From Novosphingobium terrae (lineage in GTDB: Bacteria; Pseudomonadota; Alphaproteobacteria; Sphingomonadales; Sphingomonadaceae): a stretch of DNA of 64,000 nucleotides. The notes under the pieces were generated by a model. The model worked only from the letters and a program-made list of their open reading frames with translations. It was not told where the DNA came from and did not search any database. Of this stretch, positions 26,587 through 35,180 are shown piece by piece. The DNA lies in NCBI RefSeq assembly GCF_017163935.1, contig NZ_JABVZR010000002.1, positions 496,001-560,000 of the forward strand, written 5' to 3'. The position numbers and the translations under genes were made by a program. Each line of letters begins with the position of its first letter. The stretch's first letter is position 1.

Positions 26587-27603
26587 TCACATCCTCGGCC
26601 TGCCACACCGCATCGCTTTCAGCCCTCCAGCCGCGGAAGCGGGAAAAGCTGTGCCCCAACAGGCCAGAACCGCATTCCTGATCCACACCCCGGACCTTTG
26701 AGACCGCCTTGCGCGGCGCAACCTTCGCTCGGCGCGCAGCAGCGCTGCATCGTCCTGTACCCACCCCTGATCCGCCGCAAAATTGATCCGGCAAGCAGGC
26801 GTCAAAGCGGGCACCGGCACCGCTGTGGCGGGCCTTCCGGCAATGATCGCGGCAGCCTGCAACCAGCCCCTCACCGGCTGACCGTCAGCGCCCGGCAAGG
26901 CATGGGCACAGGCCTGATCGGCAATCTGCCTTGCGGGCAGACCCGCACGCATCGCTTCAGCCAGCCCAAGGATATGATGTGCGCCCGTGCCCGCCACCGT
27001 CAGCTCGGGGCGGGTCATGCCATCGGCCTGCCAAGGGAGGACCAGCGCCTTGGCCCAGTCATGCCACAGGATCGCGGCACGCCAGCCGTCGCTGTCCGCT
27101 CGCGGATAGGCCCGAGCCAGCCGGGCACCGCGCGCCAGATTGCCTGCAATATGCTCCGCCAGCCCGCCCGGCCAGCTGTGATGCGAATGGCTGTTCCCGC
27201 CCGCCGCCGTCAGCACCGGCCAGAGCAGATGCGGACAGGCCCCGCCCTCGCCAGCCACGCCGGGGAACAGGCCGCCACGCGCCGCCTCCATCGACACAGT
27301 CTGAGGCAAAAAGCCCGAAGCCTTGAGCCGGGTGACGATGGCGTCCTCCTCCTGCGCGCCCAGCCCGATGCGATGATGGATGCAGGCACCCGGCTCAAGC
27401 AGTGCCTCGCGGGTTTCGCGGACCAGAACGGGATCGGCAAGCGCCGCGGTATTGCGCTCCACCGCCTGACGCGCATGGCGATAAAGGGGCGAGCCTTCGG
27501 CCATCCGCGCCATATCCCGATTGACGGAGACAGGCTGAGCCAACGCCGTGCTGCCACCACACCCCAGAGCAAGGCCCAAAATCCATGCCAGCCTAGAACG
27601 CAT
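26587..27603 (-). CDS. secreted HD-domain-like protein of unknown function
   Basis: A 338-residue protein with a clear signal peptide (LAWILGLALGCGGSTALAQ), so it acts in the periplasm or outside. An HD-superfamily metal pattern is visible: NSHSHHSWPGGLAEHI near residue 137, ILWHDWAK near 178, GAHHILGLAEA near 207 and a later DQACAH. HD proteins are mostly cytosolic phosphohydrolases or, rarely, oxygenases, so export is unusual. The last 40 residues are basic and irregular. Another minus-strand frame over the same bases ends in SDAVWQAEDVKSLF, which looks more protein-like, so a frameshift near 26,700 is possible. The ATG overlaps the end of the upstream TonB receptor gene, so it belongs to the signalling operon. 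Confidence 0.6.
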   Translation of the reverse strand: MRSRLAWILGLALGCGGSTALAQPVSVNRDMARMAEGSPLYRHARQAVERNTAALADPVLVRETREALLEPGACIHHRIGLGAQEEDAIVTRLKASGFLPQTVSMEAARGGLFPGVAGEGGACPHLLWPVLTAAGGNSHSHHSWPGGLAEHIAGNLARGARLARAYPRADSDGWRAAILWHDWAKALVLPWQADGMTRPELTVAGTGAHHILGLAEAMRAGLPARQIADQACAHALPGADGQPVRGWLQAAAIIAGRPATAVPVPALTPACRINFAADQGWVQDDAALLRAERRLRRARRSQRSGVWIRNAVLACWGTAFPASAAGGLKAMRCGRPRM

Positions 27604-30600
27604 AATCGGCCCTCACCCCAACTTGCCGCCCGCCGCTGATGGTCTGAGGCACGGCATAGCTGGCCAGCCCCATGGTGCTGCGCCATGCGAAATCAGCCAG
27701 CAGATTGCGGACAAACAACCGGATCTCACCGCGCTCACCCAGCTTGTGGCCGATATCGAGGTCGATCTGCCGCGAGGGCCTCACCCAGATGTCGAAAGCG
27801 CTGCCATCCAGCCGCGAATGATCCGACAGCGATGTGCCGAACAGTCCATATTGCTGCAGAAAAGCCCCGGTCCAGCGCCCCGCGATCCGCGCCGACCACG
27901 CCCCCCGCGCCCAGCCCAGCTCCACCGAGACATTGTAGGGCGGCGCATCCTGCAGATGCTCGACAGGATCGAGCAGCGGATTGTTCAAACGCACCCTGCC
28001 ATCCAGCGCCGTGGCGGTTGTACCAAGCGTCCAGCCTTGCAGGGCGTGCCCCAGCAGCCCAAGCGGCAGGCTGGCCGAGACTTCCGCCCCCAGCACCCGC
28101 GCCGTGCCGCCATTGACGGGCTGGCTGATCAGCAGGCCATTCTCGCTGACCATAGCGGCATTGGCGTAATCGGCCCCGGCATCATAGATGTAATGCGTCA
28201 GCCATTTGGCGAAGAGCGCGCCATGCAGCCGCGCGCCGCCTGCGCTGTGCCATGCGCCGGACAGGTCGAGATTGGTGGCATGCATCGCCTTGAGATCGGG
28301 ATTGCCCTGAGTCAGCAGCAGCGAGCCATCGGCCTGCGTCGTCAGGCTGGCCGCGCCCGAAAGCTGACTGACAGCGGGGCGGGTGGTGCTGGTCCACAGG
28401 CCCGCGCGCGCCTGCCAAGGGCCATCGCGCCAGTCGAGATACAGGCTGGGCAGCAGCGCCAGAAAACGCGCATGGCCGTGGTTCCAGCCATAGGCGATGC
28501 CACCTGCGGGCACGCCCTGATTGCCCGCCAGCCAATAGGTGGTGTCCATCGCGCTGCTTTCCAGCCGCAGGCCGGGTTGCAGGGTGAAGGCGCCTCGCCC
28601 CAGCACGGCGCGCAGAAAACCGGCGGCTCTGGCTTCGCGCCCGTCCAGCGTCTGGGCATTGGCCTCATCGAGCGTCAGCGCATCGGGCGTGGCCTTGGCG
28701 ATCAAAGCGGCCAGCCGGTTGCCCGACACCAGCGGCAGCCCGACATCATAGACCCCCGGCAGGATCGCCGCGATGCTGCCATCGACCAGGCCGCTCTGCG
28801 CCAGCGTGGTGCCGCTGGGGAAAAGGTTGGAATAGGTGACGTCGATCTGCCGCCAGCTGCGTTTCGCCAGATCCAGCCGCAGGCCCGTTTCCAGCAAGGC
28901 CAGTGCGCCATGTTCCGGCTTCCAGCCCAGCCTGCTGTCAAGGCTCCAGTGGCGGTCGCGGCCTTCCTCGTCCCGGCGCTCGGCCTGAAGGTGGATGGGG
29001 TAGGACAGGGCATTGCCGATCAACGCCCTGTCAGCAGCACTCAGTGCGGGTTGCGGATAACCGCCGCCGTCCGTGAAGGCGGTGCCCTGCGAAAGAAGCG
29101 TCGCGCTTTCGCCCCAGAAGGAGGTTTCGATATGATCGGGCCTCGCGGTGACGCCCCGTGTGAAGGCCAGTCGCGCCTGCCATGCGAGCGGCGCCTTAAG
29201 GCCTTCCGGACTGCCGATGCGGGCCTGCACCATGGTCAGACGGCTGTTTTCGGGGTTGGTTTCATACCAGTAATGTGCCCGCGCGGTGCTGCTGGCAATC
29301 TGGCTGATGCCACCGCCCAGACTGGTCAGCGTTTCATCCTCGGCGGAGTTACCGCCTTGAAGACCCAGCTGATAGATATCCTGACGCGTGCGGCTGACGG
29401 CATGCAGCACGCGCAACCCCGCCTGCAGCTTGTCGCCATGCCATTCCAGCGCGCCATGCCCGGCCAGACTGAAGGTGCTGCCCCGCGTGAACTCCAGATT
29501 GAGGCCGGTCAGCAAAAGATTGCTGGCAGGGTCGATCCCGGCGGGCGTGGTTCCGGCGGCGTTGACCTGCTTCAGCTCGACCGTGCCCTGCTGATAGGTC
29601 TGCTCGCTGGTGGCGAAGACCCGGCGCGAGGCCGTGACGCCCAGCGCCAGCCCCCATTGCTGCGCCTCACCGAAACGATGCGTATAGCGCAGCCCCGCCT
29701 GCCAGCTGGCGGCGGGCTGGCGATAGGCCATGGCCTGCCCGTCGAGATCGCCGCCCAGCGTGATCCGCAGGCCCGGATGGCGGTCGGCAAAGGCGGAGGG
29801 CGTGGCCAGATCGACCAGCGCCGAGGTCGCATCCCCCGCCTCCTGAGCGCCCGGCGTCAGGGTGATGCGCGCCTTGTCGAAGACCAGCGTGGAGAGCATG
29901 CCTAGTTCCGCGTCGCGCCCGAAAGGCAGGCTCTGCGGCAGATCCACCCCATCGACGCGCACGGCAGCAAAGGCACCACTCAGGCCGCGAATGGCGAGAA
30001 ACTGGCCCTCGGCGCGCCCCGCCCGGTCAATGCCGCCCAGATCGCCCTGAAGATTGGTGGCCAGCACCAGCACCCCGGGCGAGCGCGCGAAAGCTTCGGC
30101 CAGATTGCGGTCAGTAGCACGCTCGGCGGGGGAAAGGATGGCAAGATCGGGCGCGGTGTTGTGAAAGGCCTCGGCGCCGAAGCTGGTTGCGGTGTCCCGC
30201 GCGCTGACCACGATCACCACGGGCGGCGGGGCCAGACGGGCGGCCTGTGGGCGCGGCGAAGCCGCATGCGGAGCAGCAGGCTTTGCCGCCATGCGGCCCG
30301 GCGCGATCACCACGCCATGCGCCTGATGCAGCACCCGCACCGGCATCCCCGCCAGCATCTGCCTGAGCGCCTGAGCCAGCCCCTTGGCCCGCACCGGGCG
30401 CGAGGTCAACCCGGCCATGCTGCCCGGCAGAAACAGGATGTTGCTGCCGCTCTGGCGGGTGAGTTCCATCAGCGCCGCCTCAAGCGGGCGGGGCGGGATC
30501 ACGATCTCCGCCACGGGCACAGGAGACGCGATGGCGCTGCTCGCCTGCGCAGCCAGCACCACTCCCATCCACCATAACCCAGCCCGCGCGCTCATCCCCG

Positions 30601-30640
30601 GTCGCCTAGCGCCGTTCGATGACATATCCCTGACGTTCAT
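27593..30640 (-). CDS. TonB-dependent receptor with N-terminal STN signalling domain (FecA type)
   Basis: A transducer-type outer-membrane receptor of up to 1015 residues. After the signal peptide, an STN domain (about residues 45-115: IPPRPLEAALMELTRQSG, then GLAQALRQMLAG) would contact FecR in the periplasm. A linker, a plug (FLAIRGLSGAFAAVRVDGVD) and a barrel ending in VRADYAF follow. The long form starts at 30640 and overlaps fecR by 35 bases; ATG at 30595 (SARAGLWWM) keeps a good signal peptide and may be the true start. It is similar in pattern to the receptor at 32324, which lacks the STN domain. The order sigma, FecR, receptor is the classic cell-surface signalling layout. The ligand is unknown; phosphorus-containing compounds are suggested by the neighbours. 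Confidence 0.88.
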   Translation of the reverse strand: MNVRDMSSNGARRPGMSARAGLWWMGVVLAAQASSAIASPVPVAEIVIPPRPLEAALMELTRQSGSNILFLPGSMAGLTSRPVRAKGLAQALRQMLAGMPVRVLHQAHGVVIAPGRMAAKPAAPHAASPRPQAARLAPPPVVIVVSARDTATSFGAEAFHNTAPDLAILSPAERATDRNLAEAFARSPGVLVLATNLQGDLGGIDRAGRAEGQFLAIRGLSGAFAAVRVDGVDLPQSLPFGRDAELGMLSTLVFDKARITLTPGAQEAGDATSALVDLATPSAFADRHPGLRITLGGDLDGQAMAYRQPAASWQAGLRYTHRFGEAQQWGLALGVTASRRVFATSEQTYQQGTVELKQVNAAGTTPAGIDPASNLLLTGLNLEFTRGSTFSLAGHGALEWHGDKLQAGLRVLHAVSRTRQDIYQLGLQGGNSAEDETLTSLGGGISQIASSTARAHYWYETNPENSRLTMVQARIGSPEGLKAPLAWQARLAFTRGVTARPDHIETSFWGESATLLSQGTAFTDGGGYPQPALSAADRALIGNALSYPIHLQAERRDEEGRDRHWSLDSRLGWKPEHGALALLETGLRLDLAKRSWRQIDVTYSNLFPSGTTLAQSGLVDGSIAAILPGVYDVGLPLVSGNRLAALIAKATPDALTLDEANAQTLDGREARAAGFLRAVLGRGAFTLQPGLRLESSAMDTTYWLAGNQGVPAGGIAYGWNHGHARFLALLPSLYLDWRDGPWQARAGLWTSTTRPAVSQLSGAASLTTQADGSLLLTQGNPDLKAMHATNLDLSGAWHSAGGARLHGALFAKWLTHYIYDAGADYANAAMVSENGLLISQPVNGGTARVLGAEVSASLPLGLLGHALQGWTLGTTATALDGRVRLNNPLLDPVEHLQDAPPYNVSVELGWARGAWSARIAGRWTGAFLQQYGLFGTSLSDHSRLDGSAFDIWVRPSRQIDLDIGHKLGERGEIRLFVRNLLADFAWRSTMGLASYAVPQTISGGRQVGVRADYAF

Positions 30641-31559
30641 GCGCCACGCGCACCGGCATGATTGCCGTCAGCCCGTCCAGAAAGGAGGCGATGTCGGCAA
30701 TGTCATAGGCGCCGCTCACCGTCTGCCGGGCCAGCGAGGGATCGGCCAGACGGACCCTGGGCGCGCCCTGCTCAGCAAAGCGGTCCAGTGCCTCGCCCAG
30801 CGGCAGATGATCGAAGACCAGCCGCCCCTGCCGCCAGTCCAGCAGCCCTTGCGCATCCACCGGGGCGATATGCATGCCCTGCGCATCGCGGCGCGCCTGC
30901 TCGCCGGGGCGGGGGCTGAGCAGCGGGGTGTCGCTGGCCGTATCGCGCAGCTCGACCGCGCCATGAGCCAGCACCACGCTGACCTCGCCCGCATGGCGGT
31001 TGCGCACACCAAACAGCGTGCCGCGATCCACCACGGTCAGATCGCCCGCTGTCACGCGGAACGGGCGCCATTGATGGACGACATCGAACACCGCCTCGCC
31101 CTGCGCCAGCCGGACCTCGCGCCCCAGCGGGGTGATCGCCACCTGCGCTCTGGTCTGCGGCGCCAGCCACAGCCGCGAGCCATCGGGCAGCATGGCAAGG
31201 TGCTGCTGCCCTACGCCGGTCGCCAGATCGAGATCATGGCATCCCGCCCGCCAGCCCAGCGTAGCGGCGATCACCAGACCCAGTGCCATGCCGCCAGCCG
31301 CCAGAGGCCGCCAAAGACGCGCTGCTGCGCTGCTGCGCACAGGCCGGGGCACAGCAACCTCGCCCATCGCGGCAGGCGCTGCGGCCCATGCCTGCGACGC
31401 CAGATCAGCAGCGGCGGCATGTTCTGGCCTTTCGCGCAGCCAGCTCAGGAATTCGATCTTTTCGCGCGCTGACAGGCCTGAGGTGCGCGCCCTGGCCACC
31501 CATCCGGCGGCGGTTTCGGTGATCCGGGCTTCATGCGAAGGGGAAAGATCGCTGCTCAT
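30606..31559 (-). CDS. FecR-family anti-sigma factor
   Basis: Inner-membrane anti-sigma regulator of 317 residues. The N-terminal cytoplasmic part (AAGWVARARTSGLSAREKIEFLSWL) is the sigma-binding DUF4880 type. One membrane helix follows near residues 90-107 (GGMALGLVIAATLG). The periplasmic FecR domain has LPDGSRLWLAPQTRAQV and LAQGEAVFDV. A C-terminal STN-interacting region ends in GYVIERR. The start at 31559 follows GGGGGGAGC. An upstream ATG at 31574 overlaps the sigma stop (ATGA) and is the alternative. It would relay the state of the receptor at 27593 to the sigma factor at 31571. Confidence 0.88.
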   Translation of the reverse strand: MSSDLSPSHEARITETAAGWVARARTSGLSAREKIEFLSWLRERPEHAAAADLASQAWAAAPAAMGEVAVPRPVRSSAAARLWRPLAAGGMALGLVIAATLGWRAGCHDLDLATGVGQQHLAMLPDGSRLWLAPQTRAQVAITPLGREVRLAQGEAVFDVVHQWRPFRVTAGDLTVVDRGTLFGVRNRHAGEVSVVLAHGAVELRDTASDTPLLSPRPGEQARRDAQGMHIAPVDAQGLLDWRQGRLVFDHLPLGEALDRFAEQGAPRVRLADPSLARQTVSGAYDIADIASFLDGLTAIMPVRVAHERQGYVIERR

Positions 31560-31570
31560 GCTCCCCCCGT

Positions 31571-32137
31571 TCATGCCGAAGTCTCCAGCAGGCTGCGGCT
31601 CAGCCGGGCGAGGCTGCGTTCGACATGGTTGGCCACCTGCCGGGGCTCAATCCCCAACTGGCGCGCCGCCTCCTTGTGGCTGAGCCCCTCGACACGCACC
31701 AGCATAAAGGCGGCGCGCGCCACAGGCGGCAGAGTCTCGATCGCGCCGGAGAGCGCCCGCAGCTCATCGCGCGCGATGGCGGTGCGTTCGGGGCAGGCGG
31801 CGGCGGGGTCGGTCAGGGTCTGGGCAAGGTCGTCGGTCAGCGTCTGGGCATCCTGCTCGATACGGGTTTTGGCGCGGCGATGCCGGTCTATCCATACACT
31901 AGACGCAGCCCGCAGCAGAAATCCGCGCAGATTATGAATTTTTTTAGGCTCTTGCCCCGCCGCCTGTTCCGCCGAGAGCACACGCAGATAGACATCCTGC
32001 ACATAATCCTCGGCATCGCGGCCCGCATCGATACGGCGCTGGAAATAGCGTTTCAGCGTCGGGCGATGGGCCTCCAGAGTCTCCTCCGGGGGATCGTCAG
32101 GCATGATTGACGGCGCCATCTTGCCAAGGCTGTTCAT
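31571..32137 (-). CDS. ECF RNA polymerase sigma factor, FecI-like
   Basis: A 188-residue extracytoplasmic-function sigma factor. Region 2 (RYFQRRIDAGRDAEDYVQDVYLRVL, then NLRGFLLRAASSVWIDRHRR) covers residues 28-100. Region 4 (IETLPPVARAAFMLVRVEGL, then EAARQLGIEPRQVANHVERSLARL) covers 125-182. The start at 32137 has a GAGGG site, with other in-frame ATGs at 32119 and 32104. It is followed by FecR and an STN-bearing TonB receptor, so it should respond to an outer-membrane ligand. Likely targets are its own operon and perhaps the divergent receptor-phosphatase-phospholipase unit. The 186-base divergent gap is AT-rich near 32229-32246 but shows no promoter I can assign firmly. Confidence 0.9.
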   Translation of the reverse strand: MNSLGKMAPSIMPDDPPEETLEAHRPTLKRYFQRRIDAGRDAEDYVQDVYLRVLSAEQAAGQEPKKIHNLRGFLLRAASSVWIDRHRRAKTRIEQDAQTLTDDLAQTLTDPAAACPERTAIARDELRALSGAIETLPPVARAAFMLVRVEGLSHKEAARQLGIEPRQVANHVERSLARLSRSLLETSA

Positions 32138-32323
32138 GATGCTGCCCTCTTACGGGCTCTCCAGGGATAGGCGCTGCGGCGGATGGTGGGGCGCGGGTTC
32201 TTAAGGAGCTTTCGATGACGGGTTGATGACAAAAAATTTTGTTTTTGCCGCCCCGGAATCTCCGCCTGCCCTGCGTCCTTCGCCTTCGAGCGGCCAATGG
32301 TGCGCCGCCAACTGGAGGCTGAC

Positions 32324-35110
32324 ATGCATCTCTCTCTTCGTCCGGGCTGGCTGGCCGGGGTGGCCACTCTGGCGTTGACCACCCCTGCCTTCGCGGCGGC
32401 GCCGGTGGTGGCTGCTCCGGCTGCCGAACCGGCGGCTGCAAACGCAACCGACAATGACGCCGATCAGGCCAACAGCATCGTCGTGCTGGCCAAGCGCGCC
32501 GATGCCGCCTCGCTGGAGTTCCGCTCCTCCGTGCCGGTGGCGGCGCTTTCGCAGGAGGATCTCCAGCACACCGCCGTCCATAACGTGGCCGAGGCGCTGG
32601 GGCTGCTGCCCGGCGTCAATGTGATGAACACGGGCTCCTCCTATTTTGGCGGTGTCGATGGCGCCTCGCGCGGGGAAGGCATGTTCGTGGGCATCCGCGG
32701 GCTGAATTCCGAGTATAACGTCAATCTGATCAATGGCGTGAATGTGGCGCAGGGCATGCCCTACAGCCGTCAGGTTCAGCTCAGCCTGCTGCCGCCCTCG
32801 GGCCTGAACACGATTGTCGTCGAAAAAGCCTCCACCGCCGAGATGAATGGCGATGCCATCGGCGGCACGGTCGATTTCCGCACGCCCAATGCCTTCGATT
32901 TCGCCAAGCCTTTCCATATGTCGGTGGCGCTGTCCGGGCGGATGGAAACGCGCGATCAGGATTACGGCAATGCCGGGCTTGGCGGGGGTTTCAATGCCGA
33001 TATCGCCAAGCGCTTTGGCGATGAGGGCCAGTTCGGCATCTATGTCTCGGGCTATTACGACCTGCGCCATTTCACCAACAGCGAGCTGGGCGGCGTGATG
33101 GCCGCGCAGAACGACGGCGGCTGGGCCTATCTGCTGGCCGGCGATTCCAGCGGCAAGACCTCTGCCGCCGGGCTCAATCCGCAGCACAACATCACCCAGA
33201 CCGGCATCGATCTGGGCTCATCGAGCGGCTACACCACCCGCTGGGGCACCAATGCCAGCTTCGACTGGCACCCGGATGACACCACGCAGGTCTATCTGCG
33301 CGGCACCTGGGCCTCAGCCAAGACCGAGCAGGATTCGACGCTCGCCGAATATGTCTCGGACAGCAAATCGTGGAATCAGGTGGCCGGCACCAGCAATTAC
33401 CTGCTGTCGGTCAACACCATCTCGCCGCGCGTGTGGTATGAAACCAACCCGGAACTCGCCAGCCTTGGCACCGCCGCGCTGGGCCTGCGCAAGCAGCTGG
33501 GCAAATGGACCATCTCGCCCCAGCTCTTCTACTCCGAGGGCCATAATGACCGGCCCGACCATATCGAGGCCTCCGAACGCCTGAACCAGCAGGACAATTA
33601 CAACAACGGCCAGAGCCTGGCGCTGGGCGGCCAGTCGATCACCTACATCAACGGCCTGCCTCAGCCGGTGATGACCAGCGCGATCAGCAATGCCATGAAC
33701 AATGCCAACACCGTGCAGCTGGCGCGCGGCGCGGGTCAGCTCACCTCCGAATACAGCGGCCAGACCAAATATGGCGGGCGCGTGGATGTGGCGCGCGACA
33801 TCGACAATTCGGTGCTTCAGCAGATCCGCTTCGGCGGCAATTACGCGATCAGCCACCGCCTGTTCACCGAAGTGGACTGGAGCAACGGCAAATTCGCCAA
33901 TCTGATGGGCCATGGCGGCGAGACCTGGCAGTCGCTGGGGATCTCCAACAGCTATTACAACCAGGCCTTCCCCGGCGTGTACAACTTCCGCCTGCCCAAG
34001 GTGAATCAGGCCGCGCTGTTCAACTATTTCTACCAGTACAAGAACGACAGCAGCCTCGACACCTGCGGCGGCACCACCACTGACAACCTCAACTGCGACA
34101 CGCTGCGCGGCAGCGAGGCCGTCAGCGCCTTCTACCTCACCGGCACGCTGAAAACCGGCAATCTGGAGGTCATCCCGGGCCTGCGTTACGAGCATACCGC
34201 CATCCACAACACCTATTGGCTGATGGGTGACGGCGATACGGTGCAGAGCGGCTGGGGCCACAACAGCACCCATTACAATGAATGGCTGCCCAGCCTTTTC
34301 GCCAATTACCGCCCCAATTCCAATGCGGTCTATCGCGCCGATCTGTGGTGGAGCTACACCCGCCCCGCCTTCGTCCAGCTGGGCGGCGGCGCGACGGTCA
34401 GCGTGGGCGACACGACCACCACCATCACGCAGGGCAATCCCAATCTGAAGCCCATTCAGGCGATGAATGTCGATGCCTCGGGCGAGTGGAAGTTCGGCCG
34501 CGAGACCCAGCTGATGAGCGGCTTCTACTACAAGCACCTGCGCAACTACATGTATGACAATGGCAGCGGCTACATCAACAGCGGCACGCTGGCTGAAAAC
34601 AACACCATCTATCAGCAGCCCGAGAACGGCGGTTCGGGCGATATCTATGGTCTGGAAGCGCAGCTGCGCACCCGCTTCACCGGCCTGCCGGACTGGATGG
34701 GCAAGCTGGGCGTCAACATCAACGGCACGCGCCAGTGGACCAGCGTGGACATCGGCGGCGGCGTGATGAAGCAGGTGCAGAATGCTCCGGCCTGGCTCGC
34801 CAATGCCCAGCTGTTCTGGGAGAAGGGCCCGGCGGAGGTCGACATCAGCTTCAAATATCGCGGCGAATATGTCTCGCAATATGCGGCGCTGGGCATCGGC
34901 ACCTGGGACGATCTGTGGGTGAGGCCTCTGAAAACCGTTGATGCGCATGTCGGCTATCAGCTGCAGCGCAATGTGCGTGCCGATTTCTCGGTGGCGAACA
35001 TCTTCGGGGCCTACAGCTACTGGTCGCATGTCGGCCATGACACGACGGCGATTTCCGATGTGGTCGATTCCGGGCGCACCCTGCTGCTCACGCTGAAGTG
35101 GAGCATTTAA
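32324..35110 (+). CDS. TonB-dependent receptor linked to phosphatase and phospholipase genes
   Basis: A 928-residue outer-membrane receptor without an STN domain. The signal peptide is WLAGVATLALTTPAFA and the TonB-box-like sequence is NSIVVLAKR. The plug has VAEALGLLPGVNVMN, FVGIRGLNSEYNVNLINGVN and VEKASTAEMNGDAIGGTV, and the barrel ends in LLLTLKWSI. The ATG at 32324 follows GGAGG; the frame extends upstream without a good signal peptide. Barrel segments such as QGNPNLKPIQAMNVDASGEW parallel QGNPDLKAMHATNLDLSGAW in the divergent receptor, so the two are paralogues. It heads a plus-strand unit with a histidine acid phosphatase and a phospholipase C, which suggests import of a phosphorylated compound or of its carbon skeleton. 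Confidence 0.88.
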   Translation: MHLSLRPGWLAGVATLALTTPAFAAAPVVAAPAAEPAAANATDNDADQANSIVVLAKRADAASLEFRSSVPVAALSQEDLQHTAVHNVAEALGLLPGVNVMNTGSSYFGGVDGASRGEGMFVGIRGLNSEYNVNLINGVNVAQGMPYSRQVQLSLLPPSGLNTIVVEKASTAEMNGDAIGGTVDFRTPNAFDFAKPFHMSVALSGRMETRDQDYGNAGLGGGFNADIAKRFGDEGQFGIYVSGYYDLRHFTNSELGGVMAAQNDGGWAYLLAGDSSGKTSAAGLNPQHNITQTGIDLGSSSGYTTRWGTNASFDWHPDDTTQVYLRGTWASAKTEQDSTLAEYVSDSKSWNQVAGTSNYLLSVNTISPRVWYETNPELASLGTAALGLRKQLGKWTISPQLFYSEGHNDRPDHIEASERLNQQDNYNNGQSLALGGQSITYINGLPQPVMTSAISNAMNNANTVQLARGAGQLTSEYSGQTKYGGRVDVARDIDNSVLQQIRFGGNYAISHRLFTEVDWSNGKFANLMGHGGETWQSLGISNSYYNQAFPGVYNFRLPKVNQAALFNYFYQYKNDSSLDTCGGTTTDNLNCDTLRGSEAVSAFYLTGTLKTGNLEVIPGLRYEHTAIHNTYWLMGDGDTVQSGWGHNSTHYNEWLPSLFANYRPNSNAVYRADLWWSYTRPAFVQLGGGATVSVGDTTTTITQGNPNLKPIQAMNVDASGEWKFGRETQLMSGFYYKHLRNYMYDNGSGYINSGTLAENNTIYQQPENGGSGDIYGLEAQLRTRFTGLPDWMGKLGVNINGTRQWTSVDIGGGVMKQVQNAPAWLANAQLFWEKGPAEVDISFKYRGEYVSQYAALGIGTWDDLWVRPLKTVDAHVGYQLQRNVRADFSVANIFGAYSYWSHVGHDTTAISDVVDSGRTLLLTLKWSI

Positions 35111-35123
35111 GCTGTCACCGTTC

Positions 35124-35150
35124 GGGGCCATGGCACGGCGCCATGGCCCC
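35124..35150 (+). terminator. hairpin between receptor and phosphatase genes
   Basis: A perfect 11-bp stem GGGGCCATGGC (35124-35134) with GCCATGGCCCC (35140-35150) and a 5-base loop, followed only by TCTTG. It lies 14 bases after the receptor stop and 31 bases before the phosphatase start, so it may lower read-through or protect the receptor mRNA rather than end transcription fully. Confidence 0.5.
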
Positions 35151-35180
35151 TCTTGCCCTGATACCCCCCGGAGTTTTGTG

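Noticed and set aside
27548..29905. 785-codon plus-strand frame
   Set aside because: It is antisense to the STN-type TonB receptor, which has a coherent plug and barrel.
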